From NCBI GenBank assembly GCA_021784265.1, contig JAJXTA010000011.1, forward strand, positions 1 to 14,110: a stretch of 14,110 bases of DNA, read 5' to 3'. This document shows, one piece after another, positions 7,498 through 14,110 of this stretch. Each line of letters opens with the position of its first letter. Position 1 is the first letter of the stretch. The stretch comes from a bacterium. GTDB lineage: Bacteria; Verrucomicrobiota; Verrucomicrobiia; Limisphaerales; J093. The notes under the pieces were generated by a model, which worked only from the letters and a program-made list of their open reading frames with translations, searched no databases and was not told the DNA's origin. The position numbers and the translations under genes are program-made.

Positions 7498-9659
7498 ACG
7501 GCGGAGGGAGTGGAAACCGGAGCCGAGGCGGGATAGAAACGGGCGCCGGTGCGGGCCGCCTCGATCAGAGTAGCCGGGGCGTGGTACCGCGCTCCGAGTG
7601 GCGCCCATTTTGCCGCCCGCGCCACCAACCGCGGCGCCCCCTCGGTGTCGCACCAGCGGAGCGGCCCGCCGCGGAACGCGGGAAAACCACATCCCAGCAT
7701 CATGGCCATATCGGCATCGCCGGCCTGCCGCGTCACCCTCTCCTCGAGGGCGCGCACCGCCTCCAAGGCCAGGCAGAGAAAGAGCCGATCGGCGACCTCC
7801 CCGTCGGACAGGTCACTGGGCGGGGCAGCCCGCGCCGCGAGCAACCGTTGGACTTCTGGATCCGCCGTGGGTTTGCCCTTGCGATCATAGACGCGGAAAC
7901 CCCGCCCGGATTTCTTGCCCAGGCGGCCCTGGCGGACGAGTTCCTCGAGCAGGGGCGTCGCCACCGCGCGATCCGGGTAGCCGGCCCGCAGCACCCCGCT
8001 GGCGAACAAGCTCGTGTCCAGCCCGACCATGTCGTGGAGCGCCACCGGGCCGACCGGCATGCCCCACTCGACCGCGATCCGGTCGATCCGATCCATCTCC
8101 ACCCCTTCCGCCAGCAGCAGGAGGGCCTCGGCCATGTAGGGCATCAGCACCCGGTTGACGAGAAACCCAGGACAATCCCGCACCACGACCGGGGTTTTGC
8201 CCAGCCGTTTGGCCAGCGCCACCATCGTTACCACGGTCGCGTCTGAGGTCTGGGCCCCCTGTACGACCTCCACCAGTTGCATCCGGTCCACCGGCGAGAA
8301 GAAGTGCAGGCCGACAAACCGGTCCGGGGCCGGCCAGGCCTGGGCCAGACGGGTAATCGAGATCGTCGAGGTGTTCGACGCGAGAATGGCGTCGGGGGGG
8401 AGGATCGGGCCTAACTCGCCAACGAGCTCGCTTTTCAACCCCTCGTTTTCGGTCACGGCCTCGATGACAACGTCGCAGTCATGGAATGATCGAGGTGAGG
8501 TCCCCGTGTTGAGCCGCGCCAGCAGGTCGGCCAGTTCCTCCGCGGACGCCCGGCCCGCCGCCACGCGGTCTTGGACCACCTGGCGCGCGCGTTGGAGGCC
8601 CTGGGTGAGCCGGGCTTGATCCACGTCCACCATCACGGTCGGCAGCCCGCGGCGGGCGTGGGCGGTGGCGATGCCCGCCCCCATCAGCCCGGCCCCGAGC
8701 ACCCCCACCCGCTGCACCGCCCGTGGTTTGAGCTGGGCAACCTCGACGCCGGTCTCGCGCTGGAGACGGGTGGTGATGAAGAAGTTGTCGATGAGCGTCG
8801 CGGCAATCGGCGTGCCGATCACCTCGAGAAACGCCGCGCGCTCGACCTCAAGCCCTTCGTCCAGGGGGCGGTTGACACCGTCGCGGATCGCTCGCAACGC
8901 CGCCAGCGGCGCGGGGTACTGCCCGCGCGTTTTGGCACGGATGGCGCCTTCGGCCAGCGCGAAGGCGAACCGGGCTTGGTCTTCGCTCAACCCAAGGGGC
9001 TGGGCGCGCCGCCGCCGGCCCTCTCGCCAGGCACCCGTGCGTTGTGCTTCCTCGATCCAGTACGTCGCTTCCTCGACCAGCCGCTCGGACGGCACCGCGT
9101 CCACGGCCAAGCCGATCTCGACCGCGCGGCCCGCGGGGATCGCTTCGCCGGTGGTGATCAGCTCGAGGGCGGCGTCCACGCCGACCAGCCGCGGCAGGCG
9201 CTGGGTACCGCCCCAGCCGGGGATGAGGCCCAGTTTGACCTCCGGGAGGCCGATCTTGGTCTGCGGCGTGGCCGCCACGAGGCGGCCGTCCAAGGCGAGG
9301 GCAAGCTCCGTCCCGCCGCCCATGCAGGCCCCCTCGATCAGGGCGACCGTCGGGCAGGGCAAGGTGCCGAAGCGCTCGAGCAGCCGGTGCCCGCGGTCGA
9401 GCATCGCCCGGACCTGCGCCGGCGGCGCGCCGACACTGCCCGCCAGCTCGTGGAGGTCAGCCCCGGCAATAAACTGGCCCGGCTTCTCGCTGGCGAACAA
9501 GACCCCGCGCAGGTCGGTCCGCTGCGCCAGGTCATTCACGACGCTCTCGAGCTCCGCCAGCACGGCGGCGGAGAGCGTGTTGACCTTCTGGCCGGGCACG
9601 TCCAGCGCGACGCGCGCAAGGCCGCCCGCCAACCAATTTACTTTAACGCAGTGGCTCAT
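7494..9659 (-). CDS. fadJ: Fatty acid oxidation complex alpha subunit (enoyl-CoA hydratase / 3-hydroxyacyl-CoA dehydrogenase)
   Basis: A 721-residue multifunctional enzyme (E. coli FadJ has 714). Residues 1-190 form the enoyl-CoA hydratase (crotonase) domain with IAGAD at 64-68, GGG at 114-116, and the two catalytic glutamates E118 and E140. Residues from about 311 form the NAD-dependent dehydrogenase: Rossmann motif GAGLMG at 322-327, SNTST near 438, H452 in LHFFSPV, E464 and N502 as the catalytic set, then the C-terminal domains ending with GCGFPAFRGGPLRW near 666-679. The opening DVPGQKVNTL is FadJ-like rather than FadB-like. I chose the ATG at 9659 for its fit to the family start; in-frame ATGs at 9683 and 9689 are possible and lie downstream of the predicted start of transcription. 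The frame runs open to 10136, but that part crosses the promoter and the divergent gene. First gene of the operon. Confidence 0.95.
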   Translation of the reverse strand: MSHCVKVNWLAGGLARVALDVPGQKVNTLSAAVLAELESVVNDLAQRTDLRGVLFASEKPGQFIAGADLHELAGSVGAPPAQVRAMLDRGHRLLERFGTLPCPTVALIEGACMGGGTELALALDGRLVAATPQTKIGLPEVKLGLIPGWGGTQRLPRLVGVDAALELITTGEAIPAGRAVEIGLAVDAVPSERLVEEATYWIEEAQRTGAWREGRRRRAQPLGLSEDQARFAFALAEGAIRAKTRGQYPAPLAALRAIRDGVNRPLDEGLEVERAAFLEVIGTPIAATLIDNFFITTRLQRETGVEVAQLKPRAVQRVGVLGAGLMGAGIATAHARRGLPTVMVDVDQARLTQGLQRARQVVQDRVAAGRASAEELADLLARLNTGTSPRSFHDCDVVIEAVTENEGLKSELVGELGPILPPDAILASNTSTISITRLAQAWPAPDRFVGLHFFSPVDRMQLVEVVQGAQTSDATVVTMVALAKRLGKTPVVVRDCPGFLVNRVLMPYMAEALLLLAEGVEMDRIDRIAVEWGMPVGPVALHDMVGLDTSLFASGVLRAGYPDRAVATPLLEELVRQGRLGKKSGRGFRVYDRKGKPTADPEVQRLLAARAAPPSDLSDGEVADRLFLCLALEAVRALEERVTRQAGDADMAMMLGCGFPAFRGGPLRWCDTEGAPRLVARAAKWAPLGARYHAPATLIEAARTGARFYPASAPVSTPSAV

Positions 9660-9731
9660 GAGCAGGGCCGTCCGCGGGGCCATCGTCATCGGCCCGGCCC
9701 GCGCGCGGCCCAAGGTGTCAGGAGACAACCT

Positions 9732-9747
9732 AGCACGGGGCGTGCCA
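9732..9747 (-). promoter_or_regulatory. Sigma-54 (-24/-12) promoter of the fad-etf operon
   Basis: In the minus direction the bases read TGGCACGCCCCGTGCT. The sigma-54 consensus is TGGCACG-N4-TTGC(A/T). All seven bases of the -24 box match and four of five in the -12 box, and the diagnostic GG and GC are exactly ten bases apart. Counting from the -12 C at 9733, transcription should begin near 9721. The leader to the chosen fadJ start at 9659 would be about 62 bases, or 32 bases to the alternative ATG at 9689. GC-rich DNA gives GG-N10-GC pairs by chance (one poorer match faces the other way at 9776), but this one also has the T, A and T positions. The divergent activator gene next to it strengthens the call. 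Confidence 0.8.
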
Positions 9748-9787
9748 CCCGCGCCCGCTCGGCCTGGGCCGCGACTGGCCGCGGCAA

Positions 9788-9812
9788 CGCTTGGCGGCGG
9801 CGCCACCAAGCG
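9788..9812. promoter_or_regulatory. 25-base palindrome, candidate enhancer site (UAS) for the adjacent activator
   Basis: The outer arms CGCTTGG and CCAAGCG are exact inverted repeats, and the inner GGCG and CGCC arms also pair. Eleven of twelve base pairs match around the centre at 9800; only position 8 against 18 fails. The centre is about 79 bases upstream of the predicted sigma-54 start and 62 bases upstream of the activator's ATG. That placement suits an enhancer site that could also give autoregulation. Between it and the promoter lie two copies of GGCCGCG (9767-9773 and 9777-9783), ten bases apart, and an inverted CGGCC/GGCCG pair at 9760-9771; these may be secondary sites or simply GC-rich sequence. 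Confidence 0.6.
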
Positions 9813-9821
9813 GAATCGGGC

Positions 9822-9855
9822 TTGTGCAAAAATTGCCCTATCTGCTACATAAAAT
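9822..9855 (+). promoter_or_regulatory. Weak sigma-70-like promoter of the activator gene
   Basis: This is the only AT-rich patch of the divergent region. TTGTGC at 9822-9827 is a poor -35 candidate. TACATA at 9846-9851 or TAAAAT at 9850-9855 could be the -10; TAAAAT matches TATAAT at five of six but sits too far (22 bases) from TTGTGC. If TAAAAT is used, transcription would start at or very near the ATG at 9862. A small inverted repeat, GCAA-N3-TTGC at 9826-9836, overlaps the region. Confidence 0.3.
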
Positions 9856-9861
9856 GTCGCA

Positions 9862-11472
9862 ATGCGACTGACCCCTGGTTTCTTTACCCCGGCCGAGCGG
9901 ACCACCGCCCGGCGCCTGGCTGAGCTGTCGCTCGTGAACCCGTTTCTACCCCGGCGGGTGCAGCTCGAGAGCGAGATTCTGGGCCGGGCCGGGCCGACGG
10001 AGGATGATTCCTGGAGTCTGGCCTTCGACCCGGCCCACAAGCGCTCGGAGGTTACCGAAGCGATTCTCGCGCGGCTCACGGCCCTCGTCGCGCCGCGGCC
10101 GGTCCCAGCGCTCCTCACCGACGCCGACGCGATCACCTACGAACAGGTCGCCCGCTTTTACTTGTTCCTGAGATTCCAGCGCGATTTCCACCGGGCCGCC
10201 ACTGAGGCTCGCGCGGAAGGCGCGGCCACCACCCTCCGGATGACGTGCTGGGGGCCGTTTTTGGTGGAAGCGCTGCGCTGCATGCGCGCGCCCGGCCGGC
10301 CCCGGCCCACGGAGGCGGAGGTCGCCCACCTGTTCGCGGTGCTCTTCCAGATTCGACGGGCGTTCGTTCACATCTACAAACACCTGGTCGGGCGTTCACC
10401 GGTGGTGATCCGGCTGCGCGCGGCGGTGTGGGAATCGATCTTCACCCACGACCTGGACCGCTACTTCGCCTCGCGTTACCGGCGGATGGGGGACCTCACC
10501 ACCTTGATCACCGGCCCGTCCGGCAGCGGCAAGGAGCTCGTCGCCCGCGCCATTGGGCTCTCGCGCTACGTGCCGTTCGTCCCGGGCACTCAGGCCTTCG
10601 CGGAGAACTTCGCGGCCTCGTTCCATCCGCTCAACCTCTCCGCGCTGGCGCCGACGCTGATCGAATCGGAATTGTTGGGCCATAAACGCGGCGCCTTCAC
10701 CGGGGCCCTCGCCGACCACGCCGGCTGGCTGGAAGTCTGCTCCCCGCACGGCACGGTGTTCCTGGATGAAATCGGCGAGCTGGACATGGCCGTCCAAGTC
10801 AAGCTGCTGCGGATCCTGCAAACCCGTGTCTTCCAACGCGTGGGCGACTCGGTAGCCCGGCGGTTCCAGGGCAAGATCATCGCCGCCACCAATCGGGACC
10901 TGGGGGCGGCCATCGCGGCGCACCGGTTTCGGGCCGACCTCTACTACCGGCTCTGCGCCGATATTCTCACCACCCCGTCCTTGCGGGAACAACAGGCCGG
11001 CTCCCCGGGTGACCTAGCCCTTTGGATCGAGTACATCGCCCGCCAGATGGGCGAGGAGGAGCCGGCCCCGCTGGTCGCCGAGGTGCTCGCCTGGGTCGAG
11101 GAACATCTCGGCCCCGAGTACCCGTGGCCGGGGAACTTCCGGGAGCTGGAGCAGTGCGTCGTCAACATCTGGATTCGGAAGAGCTACCGCCCGGTGGGCC
11201 GCAGCCCGCTCGCGCTCGAGGCGGGGCTGGCGGGCCCGACCTGGCTCGAGGCCGCCCGGGCCGGCACCCTGACCGCCGAGCAGTTGCTCGCGGGCTATTG
11301 CGCCCGCATCTTCGCCCAGATCGGCAGCTACCGAGCCGCGGGCCGCCGACTGGGGCTGGATTGGCGAACCACGCGGCGGTACGTCGAGCAGGCCCGGAAC
11401 CACCCGGCCGCGGGGGAACACCGCCCGCCCCCGGCGGAACGAACCGACGACGACGGCACCCTCGCCCGCTGA
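9862..11472 (+). CDS. Sigma-54-dependent transcriptional activator with an unfamiliar N-terminal domain
   Basis: A 536-residue enhancer-binding protein. The AAA+ domain is complete: Walker A GPSGSGKE at 218-225, the sigma-54-contacting GAFTGA loop at 277-282, Walker B VFLDEIGELD at 299-308, and arginines R357 and R363 in FRADLYYRL, followed by WPGNFRELEQ at 422-431. It should therefore hydrolyse ATP and remodel sigma-54 polymerase. A C-terminal helix-turn-helix lies at about 496-521 (GSYRAAGRRLGLDWRTTRRY), followed by a charged, Pro-rich tail. Residues 1-200 are not a response-regulator receiver (no aspartate-pocket pattern), and I recognise no PAS or GAF pattern. They contain FFTPAERTTARRLAEL, NPFLPRRVQLE and, next to the AAA+ domain, RLRAAVWESIFTHDLDRYF. 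The absence of a receiver suggests a directly sensed signal. The gene diverges from the fad operon and its sigma-54 promoter, so it probably controls that operon. No Shine-Dalgarno precedes the ATG. Confidence 0.93.
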   Translation: MRLTPGFFTPAERTTARRLAELSLVNPFLPRRVQLESEILGRAGPTEDDSWSLAFDPAHKRSEVTEAILARLTALVAPRPVPALLTDADAITYEQVARFYLFLRFQRDFHRAATEARAEGAATTLRMTCWGPFLVEALRCMRAPGRPRPTEAEVAHLFAVLFQIRRAFVHIYKHLVGRSPVVIRLRAAVWESIFTHDLDRYFASRYRRMGDLTTLITGPSGSGKELVARAIGLSRYVPFVPGTQAFAENFAASFHPLNLSALAPTLIESELLGHKRGAFTGALADHAGWLEVCSPHGTVFLDEIGELDMAVQVKLLRILQTRVFQRVGDSVARRFQGKIIAATNRDLGAAIAAHRFRADLYYRLCADILTTPSLREQQAGSPGDLALWIEYIARQMGEEEPAPLVAEVLAWVEEHLGPEYPWPGNFRELEQCVVNIWIRKSYRPVGRSPLALEAGLAGPTWLEAARAGTLTAEQLLAGYCARIFAQIGSYRAAGRRLGLDWRTTRRYVEQARNHPAAGEHRPPPAERTDDDGTLAR

Positions 11473-11495
11473 TCCCCAGAGTCGCGGGCCCGCAC

Positions 11496-11532
11496 CCGAC
11501 CGCTAGGCATCAGCCCCGGGCGCGGCGGTCGG
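11496..11532. terminator. Hairpin between convergent genes, possible bidirectional terminator
   Basis: CCGACCGC (11496-11503) and GCGGTCGG (11525-11532) form an exact eight-base stem with a 21-base loop. It lies in the 64-base gap between the activator stop and the purM stop. A smaller perfect palindrome, GCGGGCCCGC, lies at 11484-11493. Neither is followed by a T-run, so an intrinsic terminator is only a guess from position and stem strength. Confidence 0.35.
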
Positions 11533-11536
11533 CGCC

Positions 11537-12607
11537 TCAAACTACCCTGGCGTGGCCTTGGCCCCGGACAATCTCGCCGAGGCGCCAGCCGCGGTGTCCC
11601 TCGGCCCGCCCCAGCCGGAGGACGGCCTCCGCCGCGTCCGACGCCACGATCGCCACCATGCCCACCCCCATGTTGAAGACTTGGTACAACTCCGCCTCGG
11701 GGACACCCCCCTCGCGGGCCAAGAGCTGGAAAAGGGGAGGAATCTCCCAGGCGCCCCGCCGGATGAGCGCGTCGCAGCCGGGCGGCAAAACCCGGGGAAG
11801 GTTATCCACAAAGCCGCCCCCGGTGATGTGGGCGAAGGCCCGCACCGGAAGCGGGCGCGCGCGGCGCGGGGCGCGCGGCGGGTGATTGAAGCGGCGGAGC
11901 AGCTTCTGGATCAGCCGCCCATAACTCACATGCACCCTGAGCAGGGCGTCACCGACCGTCCCGCCCAACTCCGCGACCCGGGAGCGCGGCTTGAGGCCCA
12001 TCTGCTCGAACAGAATCCGCCGCGCCAACGAGTAGCCGTTGGTGTGCAGCCCGCTGGAGGCGAAACCCACCACGACATCACCGGGCCGCACCTGGCGCCC
12101 GTCCAACAGGCGCTCCCGCTCGACCACCCCGACAATGGTGCCGCTGACATCGTATTCGCCGGGCTGGTAAAACCCGGGCATCTGGGCCGTTTCCCCGCCG
12201 ATCAGGGCGCAGCGATTCTCGGCGCACGCCCGGGCGAACCCGCGGAGGATCGCGGTAAACACCTTCGGCTCCAGCCGCCCCGTTCCCAAATAGTCCAGGA
12301 AGAAGAGCGGTTCGGCCCCGAGCACGGCGATGTCGTTGACACAGTGGTTGACCAGGTCTTGGCCGATGGTGTCGTGCCGGTTCAGGGCAAACGCCACCTT
12401 GAGCTTCGTCCCAACGCCATCCACACTGGAGACCAGCACCGGGTGGCGATAGCGGCGGGTGTCCAGGGCGAAGAGGCCGCCGAAGCCGCCGACCTTGCCC
12501 AGCACGCCCTGGCGGTGGGTCGCGGCCAGGAGCCCGGGCAACGTAGCCTTGACCCGGTTCCCCAGGGCGATGTCCACCCCGGCCGCGGCATAGGCGGTGG
12601 TCTTCAC
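11537..12607 (-). CDS. purM: Phosphoribosylformylglycinamidine cyclo-ligase (AIR synthase)
   Basis: Fifth step of IMP synthesis: ATP-dependent closure of FGAM to aminoimidazole ribonucleotide. It has 356 residues, a little longer than the usual 340-350. Seen: SVDGVGTKLK at 61-70, DLVNHCVNDI at 84-93, GGETAQMPGFY at 137-147, ASSGLHTNGYSL at 173-184, HITGGGFVDNLPRVLP at 260-275, and VFNMGVGMV near 310. The start is a GTG at 12607, two bases after the purF stop; no better start and no Shine-Dalgarno are visible, so coupling to purF translation is likely. A Pro/Arg-rich stretch at 241-256 (HPPRAPRRARPLPVR) sits where most PurM proteins have a short linker before HITGGG, and accounts for the extra length. 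Identification is firm. Confidence 0.96.
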   Translation of the reverse strand: MKTTAYAAAGVDIALGNRVKATLPGLLAATHRQGVLGKVGGFGGLFALDTRRYRHPVLVSSVDGVGTKLKVAFALNRHDTIGQDLVNHCVNDIAVLGAEPLFFLDYLGTGRLEPKVFTAILRGFARACAENRCALIGGETAQMPGFYQPGEYDVSGTIVGVVERERLLDGRQVRPGDVVVGFASSGLHTNGYSLARRILFEQMGLKPRSRVAELGGTVGDALLRVHVSYGRLIQKLLRRFNHPPRAPRRARPLPVRAFAHITGGGFVDNLPRVLPPGCDALIRRGAWEIPPLFQLLAREGGVPEAELYQVFNMGVGMVAIVASDAAEAVLRLGRAEGHRGWRLGEIVRGQGHARVV

Positions 12608-12609
12608 GA

Positions 12610-14070
12610 TCAGAGGAAACGGGTTTGCAGCTCTTCCTTGGCCAGCGCTTCGCCCAGGCTCTCGACCCGCGCGTGGCGGCGCTCCATGATGAACTTATCG
12701 ACCAGCGGATCGTACGGGACCGGATACCGCCCGTCGTAGCACGCCATGCAGAAGCCCGCCGCGGGTTGCCCGGTGGCTTTGACCATCCCGTCCAACGAGA
12801 GGTAGGCCAGCGAATCCGCCTTCAGGTAGCGGCGGATCTCGTCCAAGCTATGATTGGGGGCCATCAGCTTGCGGCGGTCGGGAAAGTCGATGCCGTAGAA
12901 GCAGGGATTCATGTGCGGCGGGCAGCTCACCATGACATGGACTTCCCGCGCCCCGGCCTCCTTAAGGTTGTGGACGCGCGTCTTGCACGTCGTCCCCCGG
13001 ACAATCGAGTCGTCCACGATGATCACCCGCTTGTCGCGGACCAACTCGGCGATCAGGTTCAGCTTCACCCGCACCGCGAAGTCGCGGATCAATTCCGAGG
13101 GCTGCAGAAAGCTGCGCCCCACGTAATGATTGCGCACGAAGGCCATTTCGTAGGGAATCCCCGATTCCTGCGAGTAACCCAGCGCCGCGCAGTTGCCGCT
13201 ATCCGGCACCGGGATGACCACATCGGCCTGGCGAGGCTGCTCCCGCGCCAGTTGGCGGCCCATCTCCACCCGCACCTGATAAACGTTGCGCCCGTGCAGC
13301 CGGCTGTCCGGCCGCGCGAAATAGACGTATTCGAAAATGCAGAACGCCCGCCGCGGATGGTCCGGAAACGCCTGGACACTGCGCAAACCGTCCTTATTGA
13401 TGATCACGATCTCGCCGGGCTCGACCTCGCGGACGAACTCGGCTTGCAGCAGGTCAAAGGCACACGTCTCGCTGGCCAACACCCACGCCTCTCCCACCCG
13501 GCCCAACGCCAGGGGCCGGAAGCCGTGCGGGTCCCGCACCCCGATCAGCTCTTGCTCGGTCATGATCACCAGTGAGTAGGCCCCCTGGATGCGGCGGAAG
13601 GTGGTGATCAGGTTGTTCTCCATCCCGCCGACGGTCGGCTGGGCCATGAGGTGCAGGATGATCTCGCTATCGACCGTCGTTTGGAAAATGGAACCGGCGG
13701 TCTCGAGTTCCTCCCGCAACCGGGCGGCGTTGGTCAGGTTCCCGTTGTGGGCGATGGCCAACTGGCCGCGGGCGCAGTCCACGGTGAGAGGTTGGGCGTT
13801 GCGCAGGTGGGAGGACCCGGTGGTCGAGTAGCGGGTATGCCCGACGGCCATGGTGCCCTGCAAGCCGTCCAGGACTGGGGCCGCGAAGACTTGGGGCACC
13901 AGCCCCATGCCCCGATGCACGCGGAAGACCTTGCCATCGTGGGCCACGATCCCGGCGCTCTCCTGGCCCCGATGCTGGAGGGCGTAGAGCCCGTAATAGG
14001 TCAGCTCCGCGGCTTTGGGGTGACCGTAAATCCCGAAGATCCCACAGTAATGTTTCGGATAGTCCTGCAT
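12610..14070 (-). CDS. purF: Amidophosphoribosyltransferase
   Basis: Catalyses the committed step of purine synthesis, PRPP plus glutamine to phosphoribosylamine. It has 486 residues. The glutaminase domain has nucleophile C9 after an eight-residue leader (MQDYPKHY), which in this family is cleaved to expose the cysteine; ALQHRGQESAG at 30-40, GHTRYSTTGSS near 78 and AHNGNLTN near 108 follow. The phosphoribosyltransferase domain carries the PRPP loop VIIVDDSIVRGTT at 349-361. C244, C390, C441 and C444 match the four [4Fe-4S] ligands of the Bacillus subtilis type, so this is the iron-sulfur, propeptide-processed form rather than the E. coli form. The ATG at 14070 leaves the expected short propeptide. 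No Shine-Dalgarno is seen. It is followed two bases later by purM. The gene lies on the same strand as the fad operon but is separated from it by the divergent regulator gene. Confidence 0.97.
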   Translation of the reverse strand: MQDYPKHYCGIFGIYGHPKAAELTYYGLYALQHRGQESAGIVAHDGKVFRVHRGMGLVPQVFAAPVLDGLQGTMAVGHTRYSTTGSSHLRNAQPLTVDCARGQLAIAHNGNLTNAARLREELETAGSIFQTTVDSEIILHLMAQPTVGGMENNLITTFRRIQGAYSLVIMTEQELIGVRDPHGFRPLALGRVGEAWVLASETCAFDLLQAEFVREVEPGEIVIINKDGLRSVQAFPDHPRRAFCIFEYVYFARPDSRLHGRNVYQVRVEMGRQLAREQPRQADVVIPVPDSGNCAALGYSQESGIPYEMAFVRNHYVGRSFLQPSELIRDFAVRVKLNLIAELVRDKRVIIVDDSIVRGTTCKTRVHNLKEAGAREVHVMVSCPPHMNPCFYGIDFPDRRKLMAPNHSLDEIRRYLKADSLAYLSLDGMVKATGQPAAGFCMACYDGRYPVPYDPLVDKFIMERRHARVESLGEALAKEELQTRFL

Positions 14071-14110
14071 GCGTTGGGCGGTGCGCCGTGAACCGGCTGG
14101 ACCGCGTCCC
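14071..14110. other. Right edge upstream of purF, nothing assigned
   Basis: In these 40 bases none of the three minus-strand frames contains a stop. It is therefore not possible to tell a leader from the tail of an upstream gene, which could be another purine gene such as purL. No promoter or ribosome binding site is recognisable. Confidence 0.3.

Noticed and set aside
7498..7692. N-terminal extension of 65 residues on FadA
   Set aside because: It lies inside the 3' end of fadJ, is unconserved in character, and the ATG at 7497 gives a length within one residue of E. coli FadA.
9776..9792. Possible sigma-54 promoter facing the activator gene (TGGC...GCT with GG-N10-GC)
   Set aside because: Only the TGGC and GCT parts match; pairs of this quality are expected by chance in GC-rich DNA, and its start would leave a leader of about 60 bases overlapping the palindrome.
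9660..10136. N-terminal extension of about 159 residues on FadJ
   Set aside because: The frame is open, but it would run through the sigma-54 promoter and the start of the divergent activator gene, its sequence is low-complexity, and the family start coincides with the ATG at 9659.
11484..11493. GCGGGCCCGC palindrome as an operator
   Set aside because: A short all-GC palindrome between two convergent gene ends; more likely chance or part of the terminator region.
1..14110. CRISPR array, tRNA or rRNA gene, insertion sequence, prophage or defence genes
   Set aside because: I looked for spaced repeats, cloverleaf-like segments, terminal inverted repeats and transposase or integrase motifs, and saw none. 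Nearly all of the window is accounted for by metabolic and regulatory genes.

Overview
The window comes from a GC-rich bacterium, probably Gram-negative in type. Evidence for that is a sigma-54 enhancer-binding activator paired with a good -24/-12 promoter, and a fatty-acid degradation set that uses a canonical ETF and a FadF-type iron-sulfur quinone reductase. None of the eleven start codons has a recognisable Shine-Dalgarno sequence. I cannot place the lineage more closely; Verrucomicrobiota, Planctomycetota and the Myxococcota/Desulfobacterota groups are all possible. There is no rRNA, tRNA, CRISPR array or insertion sequence.

Region 1 (1-9659, minus strand) reads as one eight-gene operon for complete fatty-acid beta-oxidation. 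In transcription order it encodes: the alpha subunit FadJ (enoyl-CoA hydratase/3-hydroxyacyl-CoA dehydrogenase), thiolase FadA, a long-chain acyl-CoA synthetase, EtfB, EtfA, a membrane ferredoxin-type protein, a soluble CCG-domain protein, and an acyl-CoA dehydrogenase cut by the left edge. The two iron-sulfur proteins together look like a FadF-type ETF:quinone reductase split into two genes. Four junctions are ATGA overlaps and two more are gaps of 13 and 16 bases. Only the last gene is set apart, by 58 bases. The operon covers activation of the acid, all four steps of the spiral, and transfer of dehydrogenase electrons through ETF to the membrane quinone pool.

Region 2 (9660-9861) is a 202-base divergent control region. 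It holds a strong sigma-54 promoter facing the fad operon, an almost perfect 25-base palindrome centred about 79 bases upstream of the predicted transcription start, and a weak AT-rich promoter-like stretch facing the other way.

Region 3 (9862-11472, plus strand) encodes a sigma-54 activator with an intact AAA+ domain, a C-terminal helix-turn-helix and an unfamiliar N-terminal domain of about 200 residues. The simplest reading is that this protein binds the palindrome and switches on the beta-oxidation operon in response to a fatty-acid or acyl-CoA related signal. That regulator-operon pair is the most interesting content of the window.

Region 4 (11537-14070, minus strand) is an unrelated purine biosynthesis pair, purF then purM, separated by two bases and converging on the regulator gene across a hairpin that may act as a terminator.
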